From contig JBBCGJ010000001.1 of assembly GCA_037200985.1 (NCBI GenBank), forward strand, positions 2,518,756 through 2,582,755: DNA of 64,000 nucleotides. Direction: 5' to 3'. Under the pieces are notes generated by a model. It was not told where the DNA came from. It saw only the letters and a program-made list of their open reading frames with translations, and made no database searches. This DNA is from Rhizomicrobium sp. GTDB taxonomy: Bacteria > Pseudomonadota > Alphaproteobacteria > Micropepsales > Micropepsaceae. The stretch's first letter is position 1, and every line of letters begins with the position of its first letter. A program made the translations under genes and the position numbers. Of the stretch, positions 18,735-26,015 are shown one piece after another.

Positions 18735-19841
18735 ATGGCGCACGCGACACGCGACGAGGTGCTGAGAGCGCTCGACCAGGTGATCGACCCGGTCAGCGGA
18801 CGCAGCGTCGTGCAGGAAGACATCATCCAGGGACTTGTGGTGCGCGACGGCAATGTCGGCTTCGCGGTCGAGGTCGATCCGGCGCGCGGGCGCGGCGCGG
18901 AGCCGCTGCGCAAAACCTGCGAGGATGCGGTCGCCAAGCTTCCCGGCGTGCATTCCGTCACCGCCGTGCTCACCGCGCATCAGGGCGCGCCCGCCCGCCA
19001 GGCGCCGCCGCGTGCCGCACCGCACCGGGCCGAACCGCCGGCGCCGGCCGGCATTCCGGGCGTCGCGGCCATCGTCGCGGTGGCGAGCGGCAAGGGCGGC
19101 GTCGGCAAATCCACCGTCGCGGCCAATCTCGCCATCGCGCTCGGCCGGCAGGGCCTCAAGGTGGGACTGATGGACGCCGATATCTACGGGCCTTCGGTGC
19201 CGCGCCTGTTCGACATCCGCGAGAAGCCGCGCGCCGAAGGCAAGAAGATCGTGCCGATCGAGAAATACGGCATCAAGATCATGTCGCTGGGCCTGCTCAT
19301 CCGCGAGGACGAGGCGGTGGTGTGGCGCGGCCCGATGGTGCAGAGCGCGCTGACCCAGATGCTGAACGACACGCTATGGGCGCCGCTCGACATCCTGATC
19401 CTCGACATGCCGCCGGGCACCGGCGATGCGCAGCTCACCATCTCGCAGCGCGCGCCCTTGCGCGGCGCTGTGATCGTGTCGACGCCGCAGGACATCGCGC
19501 TGATCGACGCGCGCAAGGGCATCGCGATGTTCGAGAAGACCAAGGTGCCGGTGCTCGGCATCGTGGAGAACATGTCGACTTTCATATGCCCCAATTGCGG
19601 CCATGAGAGCCATATCTTCGGCCATGGCGGGGCGCGCGCCGAGGCCAGGCGCATGGGCGTGCCGTTCCTGGGCGAGATCCCGCTGGTGCCGGTCATCCGC
19701 GAGACCTCGGATTCGGGGCGGCCCATCGTCGCGACCGCGCCGGACTCAGCAGAGGCGGCGGCTTTCCTCGCCGTCGCCAAAGAAGTCGCGGCGGGTGTTG
19801 CGGGCGCGCAACGCGCCGCGCCGCGAATTGTGCTGGAATAG
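18735..19841 (+). CDS. mrp: Mrp/NBP35-family Fe-S carrier P-loop ATPase
   Basis: A 368-residue protein that carries and transfers Fe-S clusters. Residues 1-80 form a MIP18/DUF59-like domain (VLRALDQVIDPVSG). A variable Ala/Pro-rich linker is followed by the ATPase with the deviant Walker A SGKGGVGKST (118-127), MDADIYGPSVPR, LDMPPGTGDAQLT and the CPNCG pair near 286 expected to bind the cluster at the dimer interface. The symbols apbC and mrp are both used. The start at 18735 is chosen as the ATG that begins family-like sequence. The following gene starts 3 bases after the stop. Confidence 0.94.
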   Translation: MAHATRDEVLRALDQVIDPVSGRSVVQEDIIQGLVVRDGNVGFAVEVDPARGRGAEPLRKTCEDAVAKLPGVHSVTAVLTAHQGAPARQAPPRAAPHRAEPPAPAGIPGVAAIVAVASGKGGVGKSTVAANLAIALGRQGLKVGLMDADIYGPSVPRLFDIREKPRAEGKKIVPIEKYGIKIMSLGLLIREDEAVVWRGPMVQSALTQMLNDTLWAPLDILILDMPPGTGDAQLTISQRAPLRGAVIVSTPQDIALIDARKGIAMFEKTKVPVLGIVENMSTFICPNCGHESHIFGHGGARAEARRMGVPFLGEIPLVPVIRETSDSGRPIVATAPDSAEAAAFLAVAKEVAAGVAGAQRAAPRIVLE

Positions 19842-19844
19842 GGC

Positions 19845-20462
19845 ATGGCCGCCAGCAAGCCGCAGATTCGAAGCCTCTTCGCGACACCCGTCTCGATCCA
19901 CTTCCTTCCCGTGGCGCATGACGTCAACGCCGCCTTGCGTCCGGCGATCGTCGAGCGCGCGGCGCCGGGCGCGCATGGCCAGGGCTGGCGCTCCGAACCC
20001 GATTTCGTGAGCTGGGCGGGCGATTCCGCGCAGACGCTGTTCCGCGTGGTGCGCGACATGGCGGACGGGCTGACCGCGACGCGCACCGGCGGCCGCGTCA
20101 CGCTCGACTGGAAGATCGAAGCCAGCGCGTGTCTGCGCCAGAAAGGCGAGTACCGCGAATCGGCGGCGCGGCCGGGCGCGGTGTGGTCCGGCGTCTATTA
20201 CGTCGATGACGGCTACGCCAAATCCGACGATGCGGGCCTGGGCGGCGAGTGCGAGCTGGCCGATCCGCGCGGGCCGCTGCCCGCGATGGTGGCGCCGCAA
20301 TTCGCCTTTCGCATCCCCGGCGGACTGACCGCGGGTGCGAGCGAGATCATCCGGCCGCAGACCGGGATGATCGTGCTGCACCCGTCCTGGCTGGCCCGCG
20401 CCGAGCGCCGCTATGACGGCGAACATCAGCGCGTCGCGGTGGAATTCGATCTGACGGCTTAA
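19845..20462 (+). CDS. Putative 2OG-Fe(II) oxygenase (PF13759/TIGR02466-like)
   Basis: A 205-residue protein starting with the family opening RSLFATPVSIHFLP. The fold is predicted as a double-stranded beta helix: SGVYYVDDGYAKSDDAGLGG in the middle and TGMIVLHPSWLARAERRY with a histidine and Arg near the C-terminus. In this family the central segment usually carries H-x-D/E; here only the later His-Pro is evident, so an intact iron site is uncertain. It lies 3 bases after mrp and is probably co-transcribed with it. A family A palindrome starts immediately after its stop. Confidence 0.6.
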   Translation: MAASKPQIRSLFATPVSIHFLPVAHDVNAALRPAIVERAAPGAHGQGWRSEPDFVSWAGDSAQTLFRVVRDMADGLTATRTGGRVTLDWKIEASACLRQKGEYRESAARPGAVWSGVYYVDDGYAKSDDAGLGGECELADPRGPLPAMVAPQFAFRIPGGLTAGASEIIRPQTGMIVLHPSWLARAERRYDGEHQRVAVEFDLTA

Positions 20463-20593
20463 TTTCCTCCCCCGCTGTTGCGGGGGAGGTGCCGAGCAAA
20501 GCGAGGCGGAGGGGGCCAGTGCGGAAAGCGTCCGCCCGTCGGCCCCCTCCACCGCTTCGCGGTCCCCCTCCCCCGCAACAGCGGGGGAGGAAA
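20463..20593. repeat. Family A palindromic repeat, copy 2
   Basis: A complete copy, about 131 bp. It begins TTTCCTCCCCCGCTGTTGCG and ends with the reverse complement CGCAACAGCGGGGGAGGAAA, so the outer arms match over about 20 bases. Inside, GGAGGGGGCC pairs with GGCCCCCTCC. It fills the space between two convergent genes ending at 20462 and 20599, where it could act as a two-way terminator. Confidence 0.9.
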
Positions 20594-20598
20594 TCTGT

Positions 20599-20976
20599 TT
20601 ACGACCGGCCCGGCGTGATGGTCATGGTGATCGTCGTCTTACCGTCGCGCGAGGTCTCGGTCCAGGTGTCGCCGACCTTGTGATCGCCCTTGATCTCGTT
20701 GCAGAACGTCGCCTGGGACGGATCGGCCGGGGCGGGATCGGTCACGGTGAAGCAGACATTCGTGGCGTCCTTCCAGGCATAGGTGCCCTTCGTGGTCTTG
20801 CCGCCCGCCGTCTGCTGCCAGGTCTTGTCGGGGTTGACGTAGATGACCAGTTTCGTGCCGTCCGGCAGCGTCTGCGTGACCGTGTTGCCATAGGCGACGG
20901 CGAACGGATCGTCGGCCAGCGCGGCCGTCGAGAACAGGGCCGTGGCGGCCGCCGCAAGAATGATGCGCTTGATCAT
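20599..20976 (-). CDS. Secreted small protein, tandem paralogue 1
   Basis: A 125-residue exported protein. The signal peptide covers about residues 1-21 (MIKRIILAAAATALFSTAALA). The mature part opens DDPFAVAYGNTVTQTLPDGTK and continues in short beta strands (GTYAWKD, VCFTVTDP, DTWTETSRDGKTTITMTITPG). Two Cys may form a disulfide. Its GNT motif, VGDTWTET motif and size match the two upstream genes at 21077 and 21477, so the three arose by tandem duplication. Function unknown. Confidence 0.75.
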   Translation of the reverse strand: MIKRIILAAAATALFSTAALADDPFAVAYGNTVTQTLPDGTKLVIYVNPDKTWQQTAGGKTTKGTYAWKDATNVCFTVTDPAPADPSQATFCNEIKGDHKVGDTWTETSRDGKTTITMTITPGRS

Positions 20977-21076
20977 GGTGGATTCCCCTCTTTGGACGTC
21001 AACCATATTGGAATGCGATGACAATCGTGCAAGCGGTGCACGCCGGTTTTGCGCACGGCGCCGCGCCTCCGGCCGC

Positions 21077-21454
21077 TTACTGAACGCCCGCCTTCAGCGT
21101 CATATTGCGGGTCTGGCTGCCCATGGTCATGGTCCAGCTGTCGCCGACCTTGTGCGCTTCCCACGGCGTGCAGAACGGATTGCCCGGCAGGCCGGGCGGT
21201 TGTTCGCCGACATAGGTGCGGCAGAGCTGGCCGTCCTTGATCTCCCAGGTACCGGAGAAGGTCTTGCTCATGCCCATCATCGAGCCAACGAGGTCGAAGG
21301 TGTGATCGGCCTTGTAGTGGGTATGCGATTCGGTCATCCCGCCGGTCGAGACGACCGTGTTGCCCAGATAATTGGTCATCAGGTCGTCTGCGGCCAGGGC
21401 CGGCGACGCGGCGAGCAGCATTGCGGCCGTCGCGGCCAGAAAAATCGGCTTCAT
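21077..21454 (-). CDS. Secreted small protein, tandem paralogue 2
   Basis: A 125-residue exported protein with a signal peptide ending about residue 21 (SPALA). The mature part has MTNYLGNTVVSTGGMTESHTHYKADHTFDLVG, GTWEIKDGQLCRTYVGE and a C-terminal VGDSWTMTMG. These blocks line up with paralogue 3 (MTNYYGNT, THTHYNADHTFDGV, GTWEIKGGQLCHTF, VGQSWTG) and more weakly with paralogue 1. Two conserved Cys flank a loop. The tandem set has no recognised domain; a binding role in the periplasm is a guess. Confidence 0.75.
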   Translation of the reverse strand: MKPIFLAATAAMLLAASPALAADDLMTNYLGNTVVSTGGMTESHTHYKADHTFDLVGSMMGMSKTFSGTWEIKDGQLCRTYVGEQPPGLPGNPFCTPWEAHKVGDSWTMTMGSQTRNMTLKAGVQ

Positions 21455-21476
21455 GATGGTCTCCCGGGTTTGAAGT

Positions 21477-21830
21477 TCACAGAATGCCTTGGACGAGAGC
21501 TCCGCTGCTGCCGTCCATTCCCGTCCAGCTCTGGCCCACGGTCAGCGGCCCGACGGGGTTGCATTTCGGATTGGAGATGCCGGGCAGCGGCGGATCGAAG
21601 GTGTGGCAGAGCTGCCCGCCCTTGATCTCCCATGTGCCCTTGTAGTGATAGTCGCCGGCGATCGCGACGCCGTCGAAGGTGTGATCGGCATTGTAGTGCG
21701 TGTGCGTGACCGCGCCCTTGGCATCGACCACGATCACCGTATTGCCGTAGTAGTTCGTCATCGGATCGGCGGCGAAGGCCGGTACGCTCGCGGCGAACGC
21801 CAGTGCCGCGCCCAAGACGATTGCCCGCAT
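21477..21830 (-). CDS. Secreted small protein, tandem paralogue 3
   Basis: A 117-residue exported protein, signal peptide to about residue 20 (FAASVPAFA). Mature part starts ADPMTNYYGNTVIVVDAKG, then THTHYNADHTFDGV, YHYKGTWEIKGGQLC and NPVGPLTVGQSWTG. It lacks the last 10 residues of paralogue 2 and ends SSGALVQGIL. It is the first gene of the tandem series on the minus strand, and spacing to paralogue 2 is 22 bases, so an operon is likely. Confidence 0.75.
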   Translation of the reverse strand: MRAIVLGAALAFAASVPAFAADPMTNYYGNTVIVVDAKGAVTHTHYNADHTFDGVAIAGDYHYKGTWEIKGGQLCHTFDPPLPGISNPKCNPVGPLTVGQSWTGMDGSSGALVQGIL

Positions 21831-21866
21831 GACGTCGCTCCGTTTTCGGCAGATTAGCGCAAATCC

Positions 21867-22787
21867 TCACGCGTTATAAGCCAGCCTAAGGCCGGGCGAG
21901 CGCCATCGGCACTTCGCCAGCCTTCCGGTCGACGACAGCGTGATGTAGGCCGTCTTCATGTCCTTGCCGCCCCAGCAGATATTGGTGCAGATCAGGTCGG
22001 GCAGCGGCGTATGACCGAAGGTCGGCGGCGTGGTGTCGGGCCAGAAGGTCGAGATGCCGCCGGCAAGGATCGTAGCGACGCAGATGCCGCCGTCTTCCTG
22101 CACGCCGAGGCTGTCGAAATAGGCGAGGCCCGGATAGGCGCCGACGAAATTGGCCGGCGTGAAGCCGCCGGGGACCGCGGCCACGCCCGGCGCGGTCAGC
22201 GGCAAGTCCCACAGCCGGCCCGGAAAGGTTTCGGCGTAGTAGACATGGCGGCCGTCCGGCGACAGACCGACGCCGTTGGGCGAGGTCAGCTCGCGCAGCA
22301 CGCGCGTGATCTTCGAACCGTCGGCCCGCGCATAGTAGAGCGCGCCGGTCAGCCGGCGCTCGCCGTCATGGCTGGCATAGTCGGTGAACCAGAAGCCGCC
22401 GGTCGCGTCGAACACGAGATCGTTCGGCGCCATCAGCCGCTTGCCGTCGCATTCCGTGTAGAGCACCTCGACCTTGCCGGTCGCGATGTCGATGCGCTCG
22501 ATGCGGCCCCCCTGGTGACCGGGCGGCGTGTGGCCCGGGATCACCAGATCGTTGACCGTGCTGTATTCGAAATTGCCGCCATTGTTGCAGCAATAGAGAT
22601 GCCCGTCGGGACCGATGGCGAGGCCGTTGGGGCCGCCGCCCGGCGTGGCGATGTTTTGGAGCGTGCCGTCCGGCTTGACCCGCGTGACGCTGCCGGCGGC
22701 GATCTCCACCACAATGACCGAGCCGTCGTCCATCGCGACGGGGCCTTCGGGAAATTTCAGACCGCTCGCGAGTTCCTGGAATTCCAT
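21867..22787 (-). CDS. SMP-30/gluconolactonase/LRE family protein
   Basis: A 306-residue six-bladed beta-propeller. Metal-site motifs of the family are visible: FPEGPVAMDDGSV (Glu, about residue 14), MAPNDLVFDATGGFWFTD (Asn, about 119-136) and SPNGVGLSPDGRHVYYAET (Asn and Asp, about 170-188). It would hydrolyse a sugar lactone or related lactone; the substrate is unknown. The propeller is complete in length. Upstream is folA in the same direction, 75 bases away. A second, unrelated SMP-30 member is at 60612. Confidence 0.88.
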   Translation of the reverse strand: MEFQELASGLKFPEGPVAMDDGSVIVVEIAAGSVTRVKPDGTLQNIATPGGGPNGLAIGPDGHLYCCNNGGNFEYSTVNDLVIPGHTPPGHQGGRIERIDIATGKVEVLYTECDGKRLMAPNDLVFDATGGFWFTDYASHDGERRLTGALYYARADGSKITRVLRELTSPNGVGLSPDGRHVYYAETFPGRLWDLPLTAPGVAAVPGGFTPANFVGAYPGLAYFDSLGVQEDGGICVATILAGGISTFWPDTTPPTFGHTPLPDLICTNICWGGKDMKTAYITLSSTGRLAKCRWRSPGLRLAYNA

Positions 22788-22862
22788 GCCCGTCTCCCCG
22801 ATGTCGTTTTGCCGCGAGGCTAGCGCGCGGCCGGCACCGGCGCAAAGCGCCCGCAGGGGAAG

Positions 22863-23366
22863 TTACCGGCCGGCGGAAGGCCGCAAGAGCGTCACATAGG
22901 AATAGCGCAAGCCCTCTGCCGTCGCGTGTTCCTCGCGCGCGGTTTCGCGCCAGCCTTCGCCGAAGGACGGCAGATGCGCGTCGCCCGGCACCTGCATGTG
23001 CACTTCGGTGAGCTCGATGCGCGTGGCGAGCGGCAGCGCAGCGCGATAGATCTCGGTGCCGCCGCCGATGACGATTTCGCTCGGATTCTCGGCACGCGCC
23101 CGCGCCAATGCCTCGTCGAGCCCATGCACGACCACGGCGCCGTCGGCGCGATAGGCCCCGTCGCGAGTGATCACGATGTTCGTCCGGCCGGGCAGCGGCC
23201 GTTTCGGAAAACTCTCCCAGGTCTTGCGGCCGACGATCATCGGCTTGCCGATCGTCAGCGCCTTGAAGCGTTTCATGTCTTCGGGGATGCGCCACGGAAT
23301 GCGCCCGGAATCGCCGATCACGCCGTTGTCGGCGCGCGCCAGCACGAAGACGACCGGAATGCTCAT
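22863..23366 (-). CDS. folA: Dihydrofolate reductase
   Basis: A 167-residue enzyme reducing dihydrofolate with NADPH. Motifs: VVFVLARADNGVIGDSGRIPWRIPEDMKRFK with the catalytic Asp in PEDM (about residue 29), GRKTWESFPKRPLPGR (NADPH binding), VIGGGTEIY (about 112) and the C-terminal strand. The ATG at 23366 overlaps the stop of the GNAT gene (ATGA). Together with thyA 1.4 kb away it supplies the dTMP cycle; the neighbourhood thyA-folA-hflKC-degP is conserved in alphaproteobacteria. Confidence 0.95.
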   Translation of the reverse strand: MSIPVVFVLARADNGVIGDSGRIPWRIPEDMKRFKALTIGKPMIVGRKTWESFPKRPLPGRTNIVITRDGAYRADGAVVVHGLDEALARARAENPSEIVIGGGTEIYRAALPLATRIELTEVHMQVPGDAHLPSFGEGWRETAREEHATAEGLRYSYVTLLRPSAGR

Positions 23367-23845
23367 CCGCCGCCCAGCTTCGCCAGCGCTTCGCCTTCCA
23401 GGCGATAGACCAGCCAGCCGTCGTTGGGCTTCGCGCCGAGGCTGTCGTAGAAGTCGATCGACGGCTTGTTCCAGTCGAGCACCGACCAGTCGACGCGCAC
23501 CGCGCCGGCCGCCACCGCGGTCCTGGCGAGATGGGCGAGCAGCGCCTTGCCGTGGCCGCGGCCACGATGGGACGGGCGCACATAGATATCTTCGAGATAG
23601 ATCGCGCGCCTGGCCACGAAGCTCGAATAAATCCAGTACCAGGTGGCGAGCCCCGCCGGCTCGCCGCCATCGAACAGCAGATCGCAATGCAGCAGCGGCG
23701 AGTCGCAGAGATAATCGCGCCGGATCACGTCCGGCGTGACGTGGAAGACGTGCATCAGCTTTTCGTATTCGGCGAGCTCGCGCAGCAGCGTGAAGACGAT
23801 GTCCTCCTCGCCTGCCCGCGCGCGCCTGATCTTGAAGCCCGTCAT
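23363..23845 (-). CDS. GNAT-family N-acetyltransferase
   Basis: A 160-residue GNAT enzyme. Acetyl-CoA motif A is IYVRPSHRGRGHGKALLAHLAR (about residues 86-107). The C-terminal region VDWSVLDWNKPSIDFYDSLGA is characteristic of the diamine/spermidine-type subgroup (SAT-like), with the conserved N-x-P-S-I-x-F-Y block. The substrate cannot be told. The start MTGFKIRRA at 23845 is chosen because it opens the domain; the open frame reaches 23929 without protein-like sequence. It is coupled to folA by a 4-base overlap. Confidence 0.88.
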   Translation of the reverse strand: MTGFKIRRARAGEEDIVFTLLRELAEYEKLMHVFHVTPDVIRRDYLCDSPLLHCDLLFDGGEPAGLATWYWIYSSFVARRAIYLEDIYVRPSHRGRGHGKALLAHLARTAVAAGAVRVDWSVLDWNKPSIDFYDSLGAKPNDGWLVYRLEGEALAKLGGG

Positions 23846-24019
23846 CCGCCATCCCGCCGAATTTCTGTCACGACACGTTACCACGGGAACCAATGGTGGT
23901 ATTAAAGGTTTGCAACAAAGGCGGCGCATACCATGCGCGGGCGCGAAGCTTGCGCCGCATCAACGACACTTCCGGCCCGCATCCTAGATTTGAATCGCCC
24001 AACGAAGGGATCAATCGAT

Positions 24020-24736
24020 ATGAAAAAACTACTTCTCGCCTCGGTCGCGGCGTTCGCCCTGGCCGCAACGCCGGTCCTGGCGCAACGTCATGAAGGTGGC
24101 GGCGGTCATCCTGGAGGCGGTGGCGCCGGTGGCGGCGGCGGTGGTCAGCATGGCGGCGGGGGCGGCGGCGGTCAGCATGGCGGCGGAGCAGGCGGCGCCC
24201 ATGGCGGCAGCGGCGCAAATCCCCTGATCGGCGGCGGCGGCAATCCTGGCGGTGGTGGCAACCCAGGCGGCGGCAACCCAGGCGGCGGCAATGGCGGCGG
24301 CGGCCAGCATGGCGGCGGCAATCCGGGTGGCGGCCAGCACGGCGGCGGTCAGCATGGCGGCGGTCGCGGCGGCGGCCACGGCGCAAACCCGGCGAATATC
24401 TTTGGTAATGGCGGTCACGGTTTCCGAAACGGCAACAATTTCGGGCACGGCCACAACAACGCATTCAATTCGCTGCGCCGCGCCTTCAACGCGCCGCGCC
24501 GTTTCCGGGCCGGCAGCTATCACCGCCCGAGCGGCTATTACTATCGCCGGTGGAATTACGGCGACTACCTGCCGGCGCTGTTCTTCGCGCAGAGCTTTTG
24601 GCTGCAGGACTACGACGACTACGACCTGTCCTATCCGCCGCCCGGCACGGTGTGGGTGCGCTATGGCAACGACGCGCTGCTGGTCGACCAGGACAGCGGC
24701 GAAGTCATCCAGGTGGTCTACGGGATCTTCTACTGA
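24020..24736 (+). CDS. Secreted Gly/His-rich protein with RcnB-like C-terminus
   Basis: A 238-residue protein. Signal peptide residues 1-22 (MKKLLLASVAAFALAATPVLA), then about 120 residues of Gly-rich repeats with GGQHGGG and GGNPGGG units, which have many His that could bind metal. The C-terminus has YYRRWNYGDYLPALFFAQ, YDLSYPPPGTVWVRYGNDALLVD and GEVIQVVYGIFY, the pattern of RcnB-family periplasmic proteins linked to nickel/cobalt homeostasis. The long Gly/His repeat is unusual for RcnB. Start ATG at 24020 follows GAAGGGATC. Metal binding is inferred. Confidence 0.8.
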   Translation: MKKLLLASVAAFALAATPVLAQRHEGGGGHPGGGGAGGGGGGQHGGGGGGGQHGGGAGGAHGGSGANPLIGGGGNPGGGGNPGGGNPGGGNGGGGQHGGGNPGGGQHGGGQHGGGRGGGHGANPANIFGNGGHGFRNGNNFGHGHNNAFNSLRRAFNAPRRFRAGSYHRPSGYYYRRWNYGDYLPALFFAQSFWLQDYDDYDLSYPPPGTVWVRYGNDALLVDQDSGEVIQVVYGIFY

Positions 24737-24746
24737 ACCAGTGCCG

Positions 24747-24771
24747 CCCTCTCCCCTTTCCGGGGAGAGGG
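24747..24771. terminator. Hairpin between convergent genes
   Basis: A 10-bp stem CCCTCTCCCC / GGGGAGAGGG with a 5-base loop lies between the RcnB-like gene and the end of thyA. No T tract follows on either strand, so it may be a weak bidirectional terminator or a small repeat. Confidence 0.45.
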
Positions 24772-24778
24772 CCCTTGG

Positions 24779-25591
24779 CTACACGGCGATCTCGGCCTTG
24801 ATCGTCGGATGCGCCCGATAGTTCTCGAGCGTGAAATTTTCGTATTTGAAATCGAACAGATCCGTCACCGCCGGATTGAGGCGCATCGTCGGCAGCGGAT
24901 AGGGCTTGCGCGTGAGCTGCTCGCGCGCCTGGTCGATGTGGTTCAGATAAAGATGCGCATCGCCCAGCGTGTGCACGAATTCGCCGGGCTTCAGCCCCGT
25001 CACCTGCGCGATCATCATCGTCAACAGCGCATAGGATGCGATGTTGAACGGCACGCCCAGGAAAATGTCCGCGGAACGCTGATAGAGCTGGCACGACAGC
25101 CTGCCGTTCGCGACATAGAACTGGAACAGGCAATGGCACGGCGGCAAGGCCATCTTCGGCACATCCGCCGGATTCCACGCCGAGACGATGAGCCGGCGCG
25201 AGTCCGGATTGGCCTTGATGTCGCGCACGACATTGGCGATCTGGTCGATCGTACCGCCGTCCGGCCCATCCTCGTTATTGTTAGATGGCCAGCTTCGCCA
25301 CTGATGGCCGTAGACCGGGCCGAGTTCGCCATCCGCGTCCGCCCATTCGTCCCAGATCGTGACCCCGCGTTCCTGCAACCAGCGCACATTGGTGTCGCCG
25401 CGCAGGAACCAGAGGAGTTCGAGCACGATGGCTTTCGTGAACAGCTTCTTGGTCGTCAGCAGCGGGAAGCCGGCGCCGAGGTCATAGCGGGCCTGGTGGC
25501 CGAACACGGACAGCGTGCCGGTGCCGGTACGGTCGTGCTTCTCCACGCCCGTCTTGAGGACCAGTTCCAGGAGGTCGTGATATTGGCGCAT
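24779..25591 (-). CDS. thyA: Thymidylate synthase
   Basis: A 270-residue enzyme making dTMP from dUMP with methylene-tetrahydrofolate. Conserved elements: [32 protein letters not shown] (about 88-101), the catalytic Cys152 in [12 protein letters not shown], the [19 protein letters not shown] block and the C-terminal IKAEIAV. All are intact. It is followed downstream (in its direction) by the hairpin at 24747 and the RcnB-like gene, convergent. It works with folA. Confidence 0.96.
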   Translation of the reverse strand: MRQYHDLLELVLKTGVEKHDRTGTGTLSVFGHQARYDLGAGFPLLTTKKLFTKAIVLELLWFLRGDTNVRWLQERGVTIWDEWADADGELGPVYGHQWRSWPSNNNEDGPDGGTIDQIANVVRDIKANPDSRRLIVSAWNPADVPKMALPPCHCLFQFYVANGRLSCQLYQRSADIFLGVPFNIASYALLTMMIAQVTGLKPGEFVHTLGDAHLYLNHIDQAREQLTRKPYPLPTMRLNPAVTDLFDFKYENFTLENYRAHPTIKAEIAV

Positions 25592-25624
25592 GACGGGTCC
25601 GGGCGATTCCGAGACGCCAGTCTA

Positions 25625-25655
25625 GCGGTCGGCGCACCGACCCGCAGGGTTTTTT
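25625..25655 (+). terminator. Orphan hairpin with T tract upstream of thyA
   Basis: GCGGTCGG-CGCA-CCGACCCGC at about 25625-25645 folds as a stem with one bulge and is followed, after AGGG, by six T at 25650-25655. Read on the plus strand it looks like an intrinsic terminator, but no plus-strand gene ends here; thyA starts at 25591 on the minus strand. It may end an antisense transcript or be part of the thyA 5' region. Confidence 0.35.
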
Positions 25656-25731
25656 CGCTCTCCATAACCGCCTGGAAAATATATGCTTTTCATGCCTTCA
25701 ATTCTTAACCTGCACTCCCTATATTGAGCGT

Positions 25732-25982
25732 GCTGGCTTGCCAGCTATGGCGATAAACGGCTTCGTAATAAGCGGCCCGGACCCGGGGGCGGTACCCGGC
25801 GCCTCCACCATAAGCCCACTTTTCCAAGTGGTCTTCTGCTGGGGGCGAAACAGGATCGACGGACGTGTAAAGGCAGTTCTTTCGCTCGGTATGGTATCCG
25901 CCGTTATCGGGCTACTCGTACAGGTGCCAACGATAATGAAATGGCCCTCGCTGCCTAACTTCGGTTAGCCAAGCGCGGTTCA
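25732..25982 (+). ncRNA. ssrA: tmRNA, circularly permuted two-piece form (ssrA)
   Basis: The 3' half comes first: T arm CCGGG-GGCGGTA-CCCGG at 25783-25799, acceptor strand CGCCTCC and encoded CCA at 25808-25810. After a 30-base spacer (removed in maturation in known cases) the 5' half begins GGGGGCGAAACAGGATCGAC at 25841. The two strands pair with a G3.U wobble, the alanine identity element. The tag frame at 25926-25958 reads ANDNEMALAA-stop. This order is the alphaproteobacterial permuted arrangement. The 5' limit is set from a -10 TATATT at 25720-25725 with a weak -35. It rescues stalled ribosomes and marks products for ClpXP; sspB is at 36088. Confidence 0.93.
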
Positions 25983-26015
25983 GGGGGGCACCGGGCAACA
26001 GAAGCCCCCCACTTT
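25983..26015 (+). terminator. ssrA intrinsic terminator
   Basis: A 7-bp stem GGGGGGC (25983-25989) / GCCCCCC (26004-26010) with a 14-base loop, followed by ACTTTTAC. It stops ssrA transcription and abuts the convergent end of the transporter gene at 26015, for which it may also act from the other side. Confidence 0.75.

Noticed and set aside
24090..24400. Repetitive DNA that could be mistaken for a CRISPR or tandem-repeat locus
   Set aside because: The repeats are short, in frame and encode the Gly/His tract of the RcnB-like protein; no spacers of constant length exist.
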